Positions 1 through 12,000 of a stretch of 64,000 nt of DNA are shown piece after piece; position 1 is the first letter of the stretch; the number at the start of each line of letters is the position of its first letter. The notes beneath the pieces were generated by a model. The model did not search any database and was not told where the DNA came from. It saw only the letters and a program-made list of their open reading frames with translations. The position numbers were made by a program, and so were the translations under genes. Origin of the DNA: Betaproteobacteria bacterium (lineage in GTDB: Bacteria > Pseudomonadota > Gammaproteobacteria > Burkholderiales > JAEUOS01); the NCBI GenBank assembly GCA_028292405.1, contig JAQGMJ010000028.1:145962-209961 (forward strand), given 5' to 3'.

Positions 1-3000
1 GTGTCGCCGGTGTCGCTGCCCGAGATGTAGTCGTAGTACAGGTTGGCGTTCACCGTGCTGGAGGAGATGAAGGCCGACACCTGGTTGTTGACTTCATTGG
101 TGCCGTTGGCGCCCGCGCCGGAAATCGCCAGGCCGGCAAAGCCGACGCCGACGGCCAGCGCCGCGGCCACCGTGGTGCCGGTGATGTTGGCGTTCTCGTT
201 GGCCTTGATGTCCACCTGCCCGGCGATGTTCACCGAAGGCGCGTTGCTGATGAAGGCGCTGACGGTGTCGGTGATGACGTTTTCCGACAGGGCCACGCCG
301 ATCGCCACGCTGGCGCCGCCCAGGCCCACGGCCACGGAAAGCGAAACCGCATCGACATTGGTCAGGATCGTGGCCGTATCGCTGGCGGCGATCGACAGGC
401 TGCCGGCGGTTACCGCGACCGCCGAATCGATATACGCCTCGATCGGCACCGAGATGATGTTCTGCGCTTCGGCGCCCGCGCCGGCCAGGCCGACGCCGAC
501 GGTACCCGCCACGGTGATGGCCATCGAACCGGCGCCGACGCCGGCGGTGATGGTCTCGCTGCCGGTGGCCGAGATGTTCAGGGCGCCGCCCGCGTGGACG
601 GTACCTCTGGAGATATAGGCCAGCACCGAGCCCGGCGCCACGCCGGAACCGCCGCCGCCGATGTCATTGCGGGCGATTGAGGAGCCGATCGCCGCGGCTA
701 CCGCGCCGGCGCCGGCAAAGGCGCCCGCGCCGGACACGCCCACCACGGTCGCGTGAATGGCGGTGATGGCATTGGCGTTGATGTTGATCGCACCGCCGCT
801 GGTGATGGTGCCGGTGTGGGTGGTGTCGTAGGCGATGTCGGCCACCGTGGTGCTGCCGATGTCGTTATGCGCCTCGGCGCCGCCGCCGGCCACCGCGAAG
901 CCGGCGCCGCCGGCGCCCGCCACCGCCACCGAGGCAGCGGTGGAACTGGCCGTGATGGTGCCGCCGGAAACCGCGCTGATGTTGATCGCGCCGGAGCCGG
1001 TGGTGGTGAGCGAGTTGATGTTGTAGATGTCGGCGTGGACCGCATCGTCGATGGTGTTTTCGGCCAGGCTGACGCCGATCGATACCGCGACGCCGCTGCC
1101 GCCGGCGAACGCCGCCGCCAGCGCGGCGGAGACCACCGTGGTGGAGATGGTCGCCGTATCGCTGGCGAGAACCGAGACCGAGCCGGCGGTGATCGACGGG
1201 GTGCCGATCACCGATGCGTCGTCGGCTATCTCGGCGCCGATGCTTATCTTCACGACGTTGAGCGCGGAGGAACCCGCGCCCGCGGCGCCCAGGCCGCCGC
1301 CGCCCGCACCGGCCACGCCGACAGCCGCCGCGACCACGGTCGAGGTAATGGTTTCGGTGCCGGTCGCGCTTACATTAAGGCCGCCCGTCACGCCGATGGC
1401 GGAGTCCAGCACGTAGGCCTTGACCTCGCTCGGATGGGTGGCGGCGGCGATGGTGCCGGTAGCCGGATTGATGCCGTAGCCGATGACGTTGCGCGCCAGC
1501 GCCGCGCCGATCGACACCGCGCCGCCCGCGCCCGAACCCACGCCCACGGAGACCGAAATACCGGCCACCACCGCGTCGATCGTCGCACCGGCGTTGGCGC
1601 TCACATTGAGCGCGCCGGCGCTGCTGCCCACCCGCGAGCTCGCCACATAGGCGTCGGTGGCGTTGTTGATGACGTTGCGCGATTCCGCGCCGCCGCCGGA
1701 CAAGGCGATGCCACCGCCGGCGCCGGCCGCGACCGACACCGAAGCGGCGATCGAGTCGGCCGTGATGCCGCCGGTTTGCAGTGCGAAGACGTTGATGTTG
1801 CCGACCGCCGAGACCGAGTTGGTGTGGGTGCCGAAGTCGTTGCTGCCGTTGATGTAGGCCTGGCTGGTGTCGGTGATGGTGTTGACGGCCTCGCTGATGC
1901 CGATGGCCACCGCCACGTTGCCCGTGCCGCCCGCCGCCACCGCCACCGAGCCGCCGATGACGATCGCCTTGATGGTGGCATTTTCGTTGGCCGTCAGGTT
2001 GATCGCGCCGGCCGAGGACACCTTGGAATTGTCGATGTAGGCAAGGTCTTTGTTGGTGATCTCGTTGACCGCCACCGACACGCCGACCGAAGCCGCGGCC
2101 CCGCCGCCGCCGAAGGCGCCGCCGAAGGAAAGCGCGCCGGAACCGGCGATGATGTGGGCCTCGTCATCCGCCTCGACGCTGATCGCGCCGCCGGTGGTGC
2201 TGACGTTGCTGCTGTTCTCGATGCTCGCGGTCACCGAATCGGTGATGGTGTTGCCCGAGCCGGCGCCCGCGCCGGCGCCGCCCGAAGCCCCCGCGGCCAC
2301 GCCCACGGCCACGCCGATGGTCAGCGCCTCGATGTCCGCCTCGGAGGTGGCGAGGATGTTCACGCCGTTGGCCGAGGTCACGGTCGAGCCGTTGATCGAG
2401 GCCAGCGTGGTATCGGTGACTTCGTTGACCGCCACGGAGACACCCGCGGCCAGGCCGGTGCCGCCGGAACCCATGCTTATGCCGATGCCGACGCCGCCGG
2501 ACAGGGCCCACAGCTCGGCGTCGTCGTCGGCCTTCAGGTGCACGCCGGTGCCGCCCTGCGCGGATGTCTTGGTGGCGTTGACGTTGGCGCTGTTGCTGAT
2601 GACGGCGGTGGTCTTGTTGTGCGCGCGGTTGATCGATACCGAGCCGCCGATGGCCAGCGCGAAGCTGGTGCCGACCGCCGCCGAACCGGCCACGGTGATG
2701 TTGTTGACCGCGCCGGCGTAGGTGGAGTCGACGTCGATGCTGCCGGCTGTCACATTGCCGGCGGCGTTCTTGATCGAGGCCGTGACGTCGTTGGTCGAGG
2801 TGCTGGCGGGCGCGTTGGGGTCGCCGCCGAGGTAGTTGTACGAGATCGACACACCGATCGCGCCCGCGGCGGAAGCCTTGCCGACGCCGGCGATGGCGAT
2901 CGCGCCCGCCAGGGAATTGATGGTCGAGTGGTCGCTGGCGTCGATCTTCAGGTGGCCGCCGGCGCTGATGCTCTGCGCGCTGCCGATGTTCTGCACCGAG

Positions 3001-6000
3001 GCGGTGACGGCGTTCTTGATCCAGTTCAGGGTCACCGAGCCGGCGCCGGCGAAATCGCCGGAGGTGCCGGCGCCGCTGACGGCCATGGCGGCGATCTGCA
3101 CGTCGAGGCCCGGCGGCAGGTCGTTGGGCTTGGCGAAGGTGGCGATAACGGACAGGTCGCCGGAAGTATTGACAGTGGAGGCGTCGATGATCGCGCTGAC
3201 GGTGTCGGAGACATCGTTCACCGCGAAGGCCAGGCCGACGGCGACCGGGCCGCTCACCGAGATGGCGACGTTGCCGGCCAGGGTGGCGATGGATGCCATG
3301 TCATAGGCGCTGACCGAGACGCTACCGGAGGCCTGGACGTTGGAGCCGTTTTCGATGCGTGCGTCGACCGTGTCGGCAATGAAGTTCACCGCCACCGAGC
3401 CGGAGAGCGCGAACTTGCTGGTGCTGCCCGCGCCGCCGACGACGATGTTGACGTCTTTCGCCCGCTCGTTGGCGGTGACGGAGACCGTACCGCTGGCGCC
3501 CGTGGTGGTGACGTTGGCGTTGCTGATGTACGAGGCAACCGTATTCTTGATGTCGTTGACGCCGACCGACAGCGCGCCCGCGCCGCCGTTGAGACCGACG
3601 GCGATGGCGCCGGTGCCGGAATAGATCGCGGACGTGTCGGCCGCCTGCACCTGCACCGGGCCGGCCGCGCTGATGCCCTGCCCCGTGGTGCTGTTGGAGA
3701 TATGGGCATCGACGCCCATGCGCACGAAGTTGAGCGAAATCGCCCCGGCGCCGCCGAAGGTCTTGCCGCCGCCGCCGGCGGCCGTGATGCTGGTGATCTG
3801 CGCGCCCGCGCCCTGCGGCAGCGCGGCGGAGATGCCGGCGATGGATACCTGGCTGGTGACGGCGGTGAAGGTCACCCCCGTGCCGATGTTGGCCGAACCC
3901 AGCGCTACGACACCCGGATTGGTGGCAACCGCGTTGTTGTAGTTCGCGGCCAGCGAGTAATAGACCTTGGACGAATCGGGCCCGGTGGTCTTGACCACAT
4001 AGTAGGTCTGGCCGTCGGTCAGCCCGGCGATCGCGCTGCCGGTACCGGCGTGATAAATCACGGCGCTGCCGGTGGCGAGCTTGGGGTCGCTGGCGCTGGC
4101 GAAGGCGATAGTGTTGGCGCCGGAGACCTTGGGCGTGACCGAGCTGACCGTCACGGCGCTCTTGACCACCGAGAAGCTCTGCTGCGAGGCATTGCCCAGC
4201 GAGGTGTGCGCGCCGAAAACCACCTGCGCGTTGCTGGTGTTGTCGAACAGGGAGACGGTATTGCCGTTGACCACAGTCACCGTATAGGTGTGCCCGTTGG
4301 TCAGGCCGGCGATGTCGGTGTTGCCGCCGTCGTCGTAGACGACCTTCTGGCCGGTGGTCAGGTTGTGCGCGGCGCCGAAGGAAATGGTGCCCTGATTGCC
4401 GTTGGCGGCGACGGCGCTGCTGCCCAGACTGGGGTCGAACTTGAAAGAGTGGTCGGTATCGACCAGCGAAACACTGACGCTGCCGCTGCTGCTGGTGATC
4501 GCAATTGCATTGCTGGCCAGGGCGTCGGCATGGCTGGCGGCGAGCTGGATGGTCCTCGGATCAGTCGCGCTGGCGATGACGTAATAGGCGGCACCGTCGG
4601 TCAGGCCGACGGTCGAGGTGCCGTGGAACACCACTTCCTGGCCGGTGACAAAGGTCTGGTCGGCGGCGAAGTGCAGCTGGTTTTGCGCCGCGCCCGCGGT
4701 AATCGCGGTGCTCGGGTTGACGGTGACGGTCTGCGAAGAGGCTGGGCCGGCACCGGACTGGTTCAGCGGATTGGAAAAGCCGGACAGCACGGCAATGCCG
4801 CCGACCTGCGAAGTCACCTTGGAGGAATCGATATACGCGGTGACGTTGCTCTTCTTGGTGGTGTTGTCGTTGCCGACCACCGGCATCGGCTGGCTCGGGC
4901 CGGCCGAGCCGTCGGAGCCGGCGGGCATCTGGGTGCTGGTGATGGTCAGCGCGCTCGGGTCGAGGGTGCTGTTGCCGCCGACGAAGTTGTAGGCGAAAGC
5001 AACGCCGCCGCCCGAACCCTGGGTGGCCGCGCCGATGCCGACCGCCGCCGAGTACAGCGTGGACGATTCGCTCGCTTCGACATCGACGTCGCCACTGGAC
5101 AATACGACCGAGCCGCCGCTGATGTGCGCATCGACGCCGTTGGCGATCGAGTTGACGGTGACCGAGCCGCCCAGGCCCAGGTCCTTGCCGCCGGCGCCCG
5201 CCGCGGCGATGCCCACCAGCAAGGGCGTCGAATTGGCGGTGACGACCACCCCGCCGGCCGTCGCCGTGACGTTGGATTTGTTGATATAGGCCGCGACGCC
5301 GTTGGCGATGCGATTATAGGTGATGCCGGCGCCGGCGCCGGTGGCGCCGCTGACCGAGGCGCTGATCACGCCGGCAATCGTCACCAGCAGCGAAGTGTCG
5401 GACGCATTGACCGTCACACTCTTGCCGCTGACGGTGGAGCCGGCGCTGCTGCCGGAGCCCGTGCTGATATGGGCGTCCAGCGTGTTGTTGATGAAGTTGA
5501 CCGCGAGGGAGCCGGAAGCCGCGAAGCCCTTGGCGTCCTTGGTGGTGATGCCCACGCCGACGGCGGCGTCGCCGATGGTGGCGGTGGACTGCGCCTCGAT
5601 GTCGATATCGCCGCCGGTGGTGACGGTCGAATGGTCGATATGCCCGGAGATGTCGTTATTGACCGAGTTGAAGGCCAGCGCGAAACCCGCGCCGGTGGAC
5701 TTGCCCACGCCGACCGCGCCGGAAATGGCGACGATCATCGATTCGTCGATCGCCTTGACGTAGACGTTGTCGATATTGCCCGTCTTGTCCGTCAGCGTGC
5801 TGTCGATCACGCCCGCGTCGATTGTATCGGCGATGAAATTGAGCGTCAGCGTGCCCGAGCCGCCGCCGGCGCGCGCCGAGACGCCGGCCGAAGCGGTGAC
5901 GCCGACGATCTCGGCGTGCGAAGTGGCTTCCAGGTCGAAGGCGCCGGCGTAGTTGATGGTGGAACCCTGGACGGTCGCGGTGACCGTGTTCTCGATGTCG

Positions 6001-9000
6001 GTGAAGCTGAAACCGACGCCGACGCCGGTCTTGCCGCCGATACCGGCGGACCCGGCCACAACCGTGATCAGGCTGTTGTCGTAGGCCTTGACGATGACCC
6101 CGCCGTTGACGTCGGCGTTGGTGTTGGTCACCTTGGAGTCGATCGTATAGGCGGAGCGCGCCACGGCGACCGAACCGGCCACGGCCGTGCCCTTGGTGCC
6201 GGCGGCGCCCGCCAGGCCGACCGAGGTGGCGACGTTGAAACCGGTGCGCACGGCCTCGACGTCGATCGAGCCGGCGGTGAGGCTGGTGACATTGTCGATT
6301 TCCGCCGCGGTCTTTCCGCCGAGGAAGTTGAAGCTCAGCGCGCCGGCCACGCCGGTGGTCTCGGTGATCGGGTTGGCGGTCGAGACGGAAGCAGCGCCGG
6401 ACAGCGACAGCACGTTGGTCTTGTTGCTCGCGCTCACCGTCACGGGCGCGGTGTTGTTGGCGGCCGTGCTGGAGTTGCTGACGCTGATGGTGCCGGCGTT
6501 GCGGATGTAGGCTTCGGCGGTATCGCTGATCACGTTGACGGTGACGGCGCCGGAGAACGACTTGCCGGTCTTGCCCGCGGCCAGGTCGGCATTCTCGGCC
6601 TGATCGGTCGGGGCGATCTTCGATTGTTCGCCGAAATGGTCGAACAGGGCCATCAGCTCGCCCAGCATGTCGTCCGAGTTGCTGCCGCCCGCGGTCAGGC
6701 TGCCCAGGCTGCTCGGCGGCTCGGTTGAGGCGTCGCTGCGGGGCCGGGTATTGTCCGGCGCCTCCTGCGGGCTGGTGACCGCGCCGGAAATCGAGAACAC
6801 GCCGTCGAAGCCGCTGTTGCTTGCGGTAATGGCGAGGCCGCCCTTGGAGCTGAACGTCGCCAGGGTGGTGGAAGTGTTGTCGCCGAACAGGCTGCCCAGC
6901 ACCGCCTCGGTGTCGCGGGTGAGTACATTGGCGGCGGCGGTGACGCCGACGCTGGTCTTGTTGGAGATCGCGATCGCGCCGGCGACATCGACGAAAATAC
7001 CGTTGTCGTGGGCGTTGATCACCGCCGAGTTGCCGAGCGAGCCGCCGGAAGTGTCCTTGGCGATCGCCGAGCCGACGCTGACCACGGCGCCGGTGGCGAC
7101 CTGGGCGATGACCTGGTCGGTCTGCACCGTCGCGAAGCCCACGCCGGTAATCGAGGAAGAAGCCGCCTTGCCGCCCGCGATGCCGACGGTGAGGACGAAG
7201 TTGTCGGTTTCGGCATCGACATACAGGCTGTCGGCCGCGACCACCGCGCCGGAATCTATCCTGGCGGTAATGGTATTGGTGTTGACGAAGGTCATCAGCA
7301 CGCCGCCGCCGGCCGAGCCTGTGTCCTGGTTCAAAGCGCTGACCTTGCCCGCAACCGAGTCCGAAATCTTCAGTTTTCTCAGGGCGCTATCGACCAGGCT
7401 GTCGTTCGGCAGATCCATCGTGCTGGCGCCCGCGCGGGCGATGCCGCCGGCCACGTTGACGACGTTGCTGGCCGAGGTTGCCTGGACGGTAACCTGGCCC
7501 TTGGCGCCGCTGGTGCGCTGGTTGATCTGCGCCCCGGACATGATTTCCGCGGTGGCGATCTTGGTGTCCAGCAGCACGGTGACGGCCCCGGCGACGGAAG
7601 ACTTGGTGCCCTTGACCATCGACAGGGTGAGCGTGTTGGGCAGCAGGCTGCCGATGCCCGAGGTGTACTGCGTCAGGTTGCCGAGAATCTGGCCCTGGAT
7701 GCTGCTGGGGTCGCGTACCGTGGTCCAGGAAAGCGTGTTGCTCAGGTCGGCATTGGCGAGATCGACCTGCGCGTTGTCGGCGCCGATGTATTTGTACACG
7801 GCGCCGTTCGCGTCCTGCACCGTATCGTTATCGTGCAGAGTGCGCAGCCCGTCGCTGGTGTTGTAAGTGGGCGATATGCTCCCGCCCTTGAGCAGCGTGA
7901 TCAGCTTGTCGAAGTAGGCGGTGCGCGGGTCGACCTGGAACTGGGCATTGCTCAGCACCGAAACGCCGGTCTTGGCATCCACCTTGGAATTCGCGCCGAT
8001 GGTCGCACTGGCGTTGTTGGTGGTGATGCCGACGGCAAGCGCCACCGCCGCCCCGTATTGCTTGTCGGGAGACAAATTGCCCGTCTGGTCGGCCACGCCG
8101 GCGCTGGTGATATTGGTCGAGGTCGACATTTTCACCGAGCTTGAGACCATGGCGTGCACCGTCACCTCGCCGCCGGCCGACACGTCGGCCACGTGGACCC
8201 CGTCGCCGATGCGCGCGGTCGCGCTTAGGTCATAGATCTGCACCGCGATGGCGCCGGCCTTGTCGCTGGTGGCCGGGCCGTCCAGGCCGAGCTTGCCGGT
8301 GACCCAGCTGCCGATGCCGCCGAAGAAGCTGCCGATGCCATTGGCGATGTAGGCGACCGGCGCTAATTTTTGCGCAACGCCAAAAATACCGCCGCCGATC
8401 TTGTTCTGCAGGTTCTGGAAAGGGTCGCCAGTGTCGTCGCTGCCGACGCCGGCGCGGGTGACCATGCCGGCGCCCGTGGTCGGGATCAGCAGCAGCTTGC
8501 GGATGGCGACGGGCTCGCGCATCTCGAAGGCGGTCACGCTGATGCCGCCGGCGCCGGGGTTGGTGCTGGTCGGATTGGCGCTCAGGCTGGTCGAGGCCGT
8601 GCCGTCCAGGTAGGCGTTGGTGACGGTGTGCTCGTAATCCACGCCGATGGCGATGCCGGTGGAGCCCTTCACACCGGTGGTGGAACGCGAGACCACGCGC
8701 GTGGAATCGATGGTCGTCGCCTGGACCTGGATGCTGCCGTTGACGTCGTGATTGCCGGCCGACAGGACCGCCGTGTTGGCCACCTTGACCTGCGACAGCG
8801 AATTGACCACCGCCACGGCGACTGCGCCGGCGGCGCCGCCTTGCTTGCCGGCGCCGCTGGCGTCCGACACCGCATTGACGGTGTTGGTGACGGCGGCGAG
8901 CAGGGTGATGCTGCCGCCCGCGCTGATGTGTCCGGCAACCTCGATATCGGCCGTGTCGTTGAGGATGGCAATGGCCACGCCCAGGAGCTTGGAGATGGTG

Positions 9001-12000
9001 GGCGAAGGCAGCACGCTGCCGGTGGCCTGGGCGATGATGACGACGTCGCCGATGGTCGCGGTGACGCTGCTGGTGGCGTCGATGTTGATGGTGGCCGACG
9101 CCGTTTCCTTGGCGACGGAGACCAGCAGCGACAGGTTGTTGATGAAGTTGAGGACCGCCGTCGAATTGAGGATGGACTTGACGAAGCCGCCGCCGAAGTC
9201 GATCGGGCTGTCGTAGTGCGCGCCGTCGGCCTGGGCGGTGATGCTCACGGTCGCGCCGCTGAGCACCGAGTGGTTCCTGATGGTCACCGAGTTGGTGATG
9301 TAGTCGTCGTGGGCGAAGGAGCTGGTGAGCGGCTTGTAGGAAACGCTGTTGATCACCAGGTCGCCGGTGATGGTCAGGTTTTCGTTGTCGATCGTGACGT
9401 TGCTGCCGGTGATGGTCAGGTTGAGCGCGTTGCCCGTGCCGCCCGAGATCGTGATGTCGCCGGCCGTCAGGGTGACGTTGCCCAGCGAGGTGAGGTCGAA
9501 GCTCACCAGGTTGGTGTAGGTGCCGCCGTCGAGGGTGGTGGCGAGAGCGCTGGCGCCGATGCTGCTCCTGTCCAGCCAGGTGAGCGCCGAGCCGTCGTAG
9601 TTCGGAACGCTGATGTCGAGCGTGTTGTTGGTTCCGGCGCCCGCCATCGTCAGGGTCACCTTGCCGGTCGGGTGGGCCGCCAGCGCCGCAACCGAGGGCT
9701 TGCCCACCGCGAAGGTGACGTTGCTGCTGTTGCCCTTCAGATTGGCCAGGTCGTTGCCGTTGTCCAGCAGCACCGAGCCGTTGTAGGCGCTGGCATCCAG
9801 CGTCAGCACGTTGGTGGTGTCGGCGGCGTACAGCGCCGCGCCGGCGATGTTGGTGAGGGTGTCGGTCGCCGTCCAGGAGCCGTTGAGCACGCGCATCAGG
9901 CCCGCGCTGGTGCCGCCGGTGAGGGTCATGTCGCCGTCGGCGGTGACGATCAGCGAATTGGCCGCGCCCGCCAGGCCGGTCACGGTGTTGATGCCGCGGC
10001 CGACGGTGAAGACGTTGGTGCCGGCGCCGCCCTTGAGCGCGAGGTGGCCGCCGTTGGTGGCGGCCGCGCCGCTGATGGCGAGCGCGGAGTTGGTGACGCT
10101 GGTGCCGGTCAGCACGTGGCCGGCGCCGATGGTATAGGTCTGAGCCGTCGTCACCAGGCCGAGCATTTCGGCGGTATGGGAAAGCAGGACGAAGGTGGTA
10201 TCCGGATGGGCGTGGTTGGTGGCGGTGTCGCTGGCCACCAGGTTGCCGCTGCTGTCGGTGATGGTGCCGGCTTCGCCGATGGTCAGGGCGCTGGTGCCGG
10301 TGGTGCTGTCGGTGATCACCAGGTGGCCGCCGGCCAAGGTCGCCGTCAGCGGGTTGACGACGGCATTGCCGCCATTGACATAGCCGCAGGCGTTGATCGC
10401 GTCCATCACGTCGCCCATGGTGTCGCAACCGGCGAGGGAAACCGCGACCTTGGTGGTGCCGTCGCTGAGGGTGAAGACCAAGTCCGCGTCCTCGGCGGTG
10501 GCAAAGCCGTTGGCCAGGCTCTGCAGGAAGGTGTCGCGGGTGAGGCCGGTGTAAGTGCTGGCGTCGATCGAGCTGCCGTCGCCGCTGACGTTCAGGTTCG
10601 CGGTGCGGACGTTCTTGATGCTGTCGACGATGGTCCCCGAGGAGGTGACCACCGTGAGGGTGGTGTCGGAAAGGGTGACGGTCTGGGTGCCGCCGGCCAC
10701 GCTGGCGTCCAGGGTGATGCTGTTTTCCCCCGCCGAGCCAATGATGATGTTCTGCTTGGTCGCACTGAGGATGTAGGTGTTGTTGGTGCCGCTGCTGCCG
10801 TCGAGCGTGGCGACGCCGCCGAAGGCGGATGCGTCGAACAGGTCGTTGCCTTCGGCGCCGACCAGGTAGGCGCTCTGGATCTTGGTGAAGATGGTCTTGG
10901 TGTTGGTGGCCGCCTGGGTGGTCGCCACGGCGACGTGGTTGCTCGCGGCCCCGCCGGTCGCATGATCGGCGCCGAGAGCGATGCCACCGAAGGCGAGGTC
11001 GGCGGCATGCTGGCCGATGAACTCGATGGTCCACGGGCTGAAGGTCGCCGGGTCGGTGCCGTCGGCGGCCACGTAGCCGCCGGTGACCAGCACGTTGCCC
11101 ACGCCCACGCCGGCGGTGCTTTCCAGCGCCGCGCGCATTTCGTCGGCGGTGGCGTTCCAGTGGATGGCGCGGGTGCTGACACCGTTGACCATCAGGCTGA
11201 AGGTGCCGCCGCTGACGCCGCTGGCCAGCGTCACCGTCTGGATCAGGTTGTTGCCGACCGCCAGGTCGAGGGTGCTGGCGCCCAGGATCAGGCGGTTGCG
11301 CACGCCTTCCTGGAAGGTGAGGTTATTGGTGCCGTCGTAGTTAGCGCCCAGGCTGTTGGCGGCGACGAGCTGGTTGGTGGCGAAGTCGCCGCCCGTGATG
11401 TTGTAGGCGCCGCCGACGTCGACGATGATGTTGGTCGCCTGCTTGCCGCCGTTGACGCCGTGGCTGGCCAGGATGGTGGCATTGGCAACGCCGCCCACCA
11501 GGATGGTGTCGCCGGTGAAGCCGGAGGAGTCGATCGAGGTGGTGTGGTCGCCGCCGGTGAGGAAGGCTGCCGTCAGGCCGCCGCCGGTGACGTTGTCGGT
11601 CGGTGGAGTCGGGGTGGCGGCGGTGACGGTGGCGCCGGGCGCGTTCGTCGCCACCAGCGAAGCGGTGGCGCCGCTGCCGGTGAGCACCATGTTCCAGTCG
11701 CCGGATTCGACCAGTTCGTTGACCGTGGCCGCGGCCTTGGTGACGATGTTGGTGGTGCCGGCGGTGCCGGTGTAGTAGTTGGTGCCGCTGCCGCCCTTGA
11801 AGGTGTCGGTGCCATGGCCGCTTGAGATCAGGAACAGCGCGCCGGTGTAGGCGCTGGCGTCCAGGGTGATGCCGCCGGTGGTGGTGACGTCGGTCAGGGT
11901 CACCTTGCCGATGTTGCGCAGGTTCGTCACCACGCCGCCCAGCGTCAGGGTGCCGACGGTCTGGCCGGCGAGCGGGCCGGTGCCGGCCACCAGCGCGGAC

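Noticed and set aside
753-6728. 1,991-aa plus-strand ORF
   Set aside because: Antisense shadow of the giant adhesin. Its translation is Arg/Gly/Asp/His-rich low complexity with no domain, while the minus frame gives coherent repeats.
8230-11825. 934-aa minus-strand and 1,151-aa plus-strand ORFs
   Set aside because: Other-frame shadows of the adhesin; His/Arg/Gln-rich or Val/Gly/Asp-rich strings. The correct minus frame is continuous through this region.
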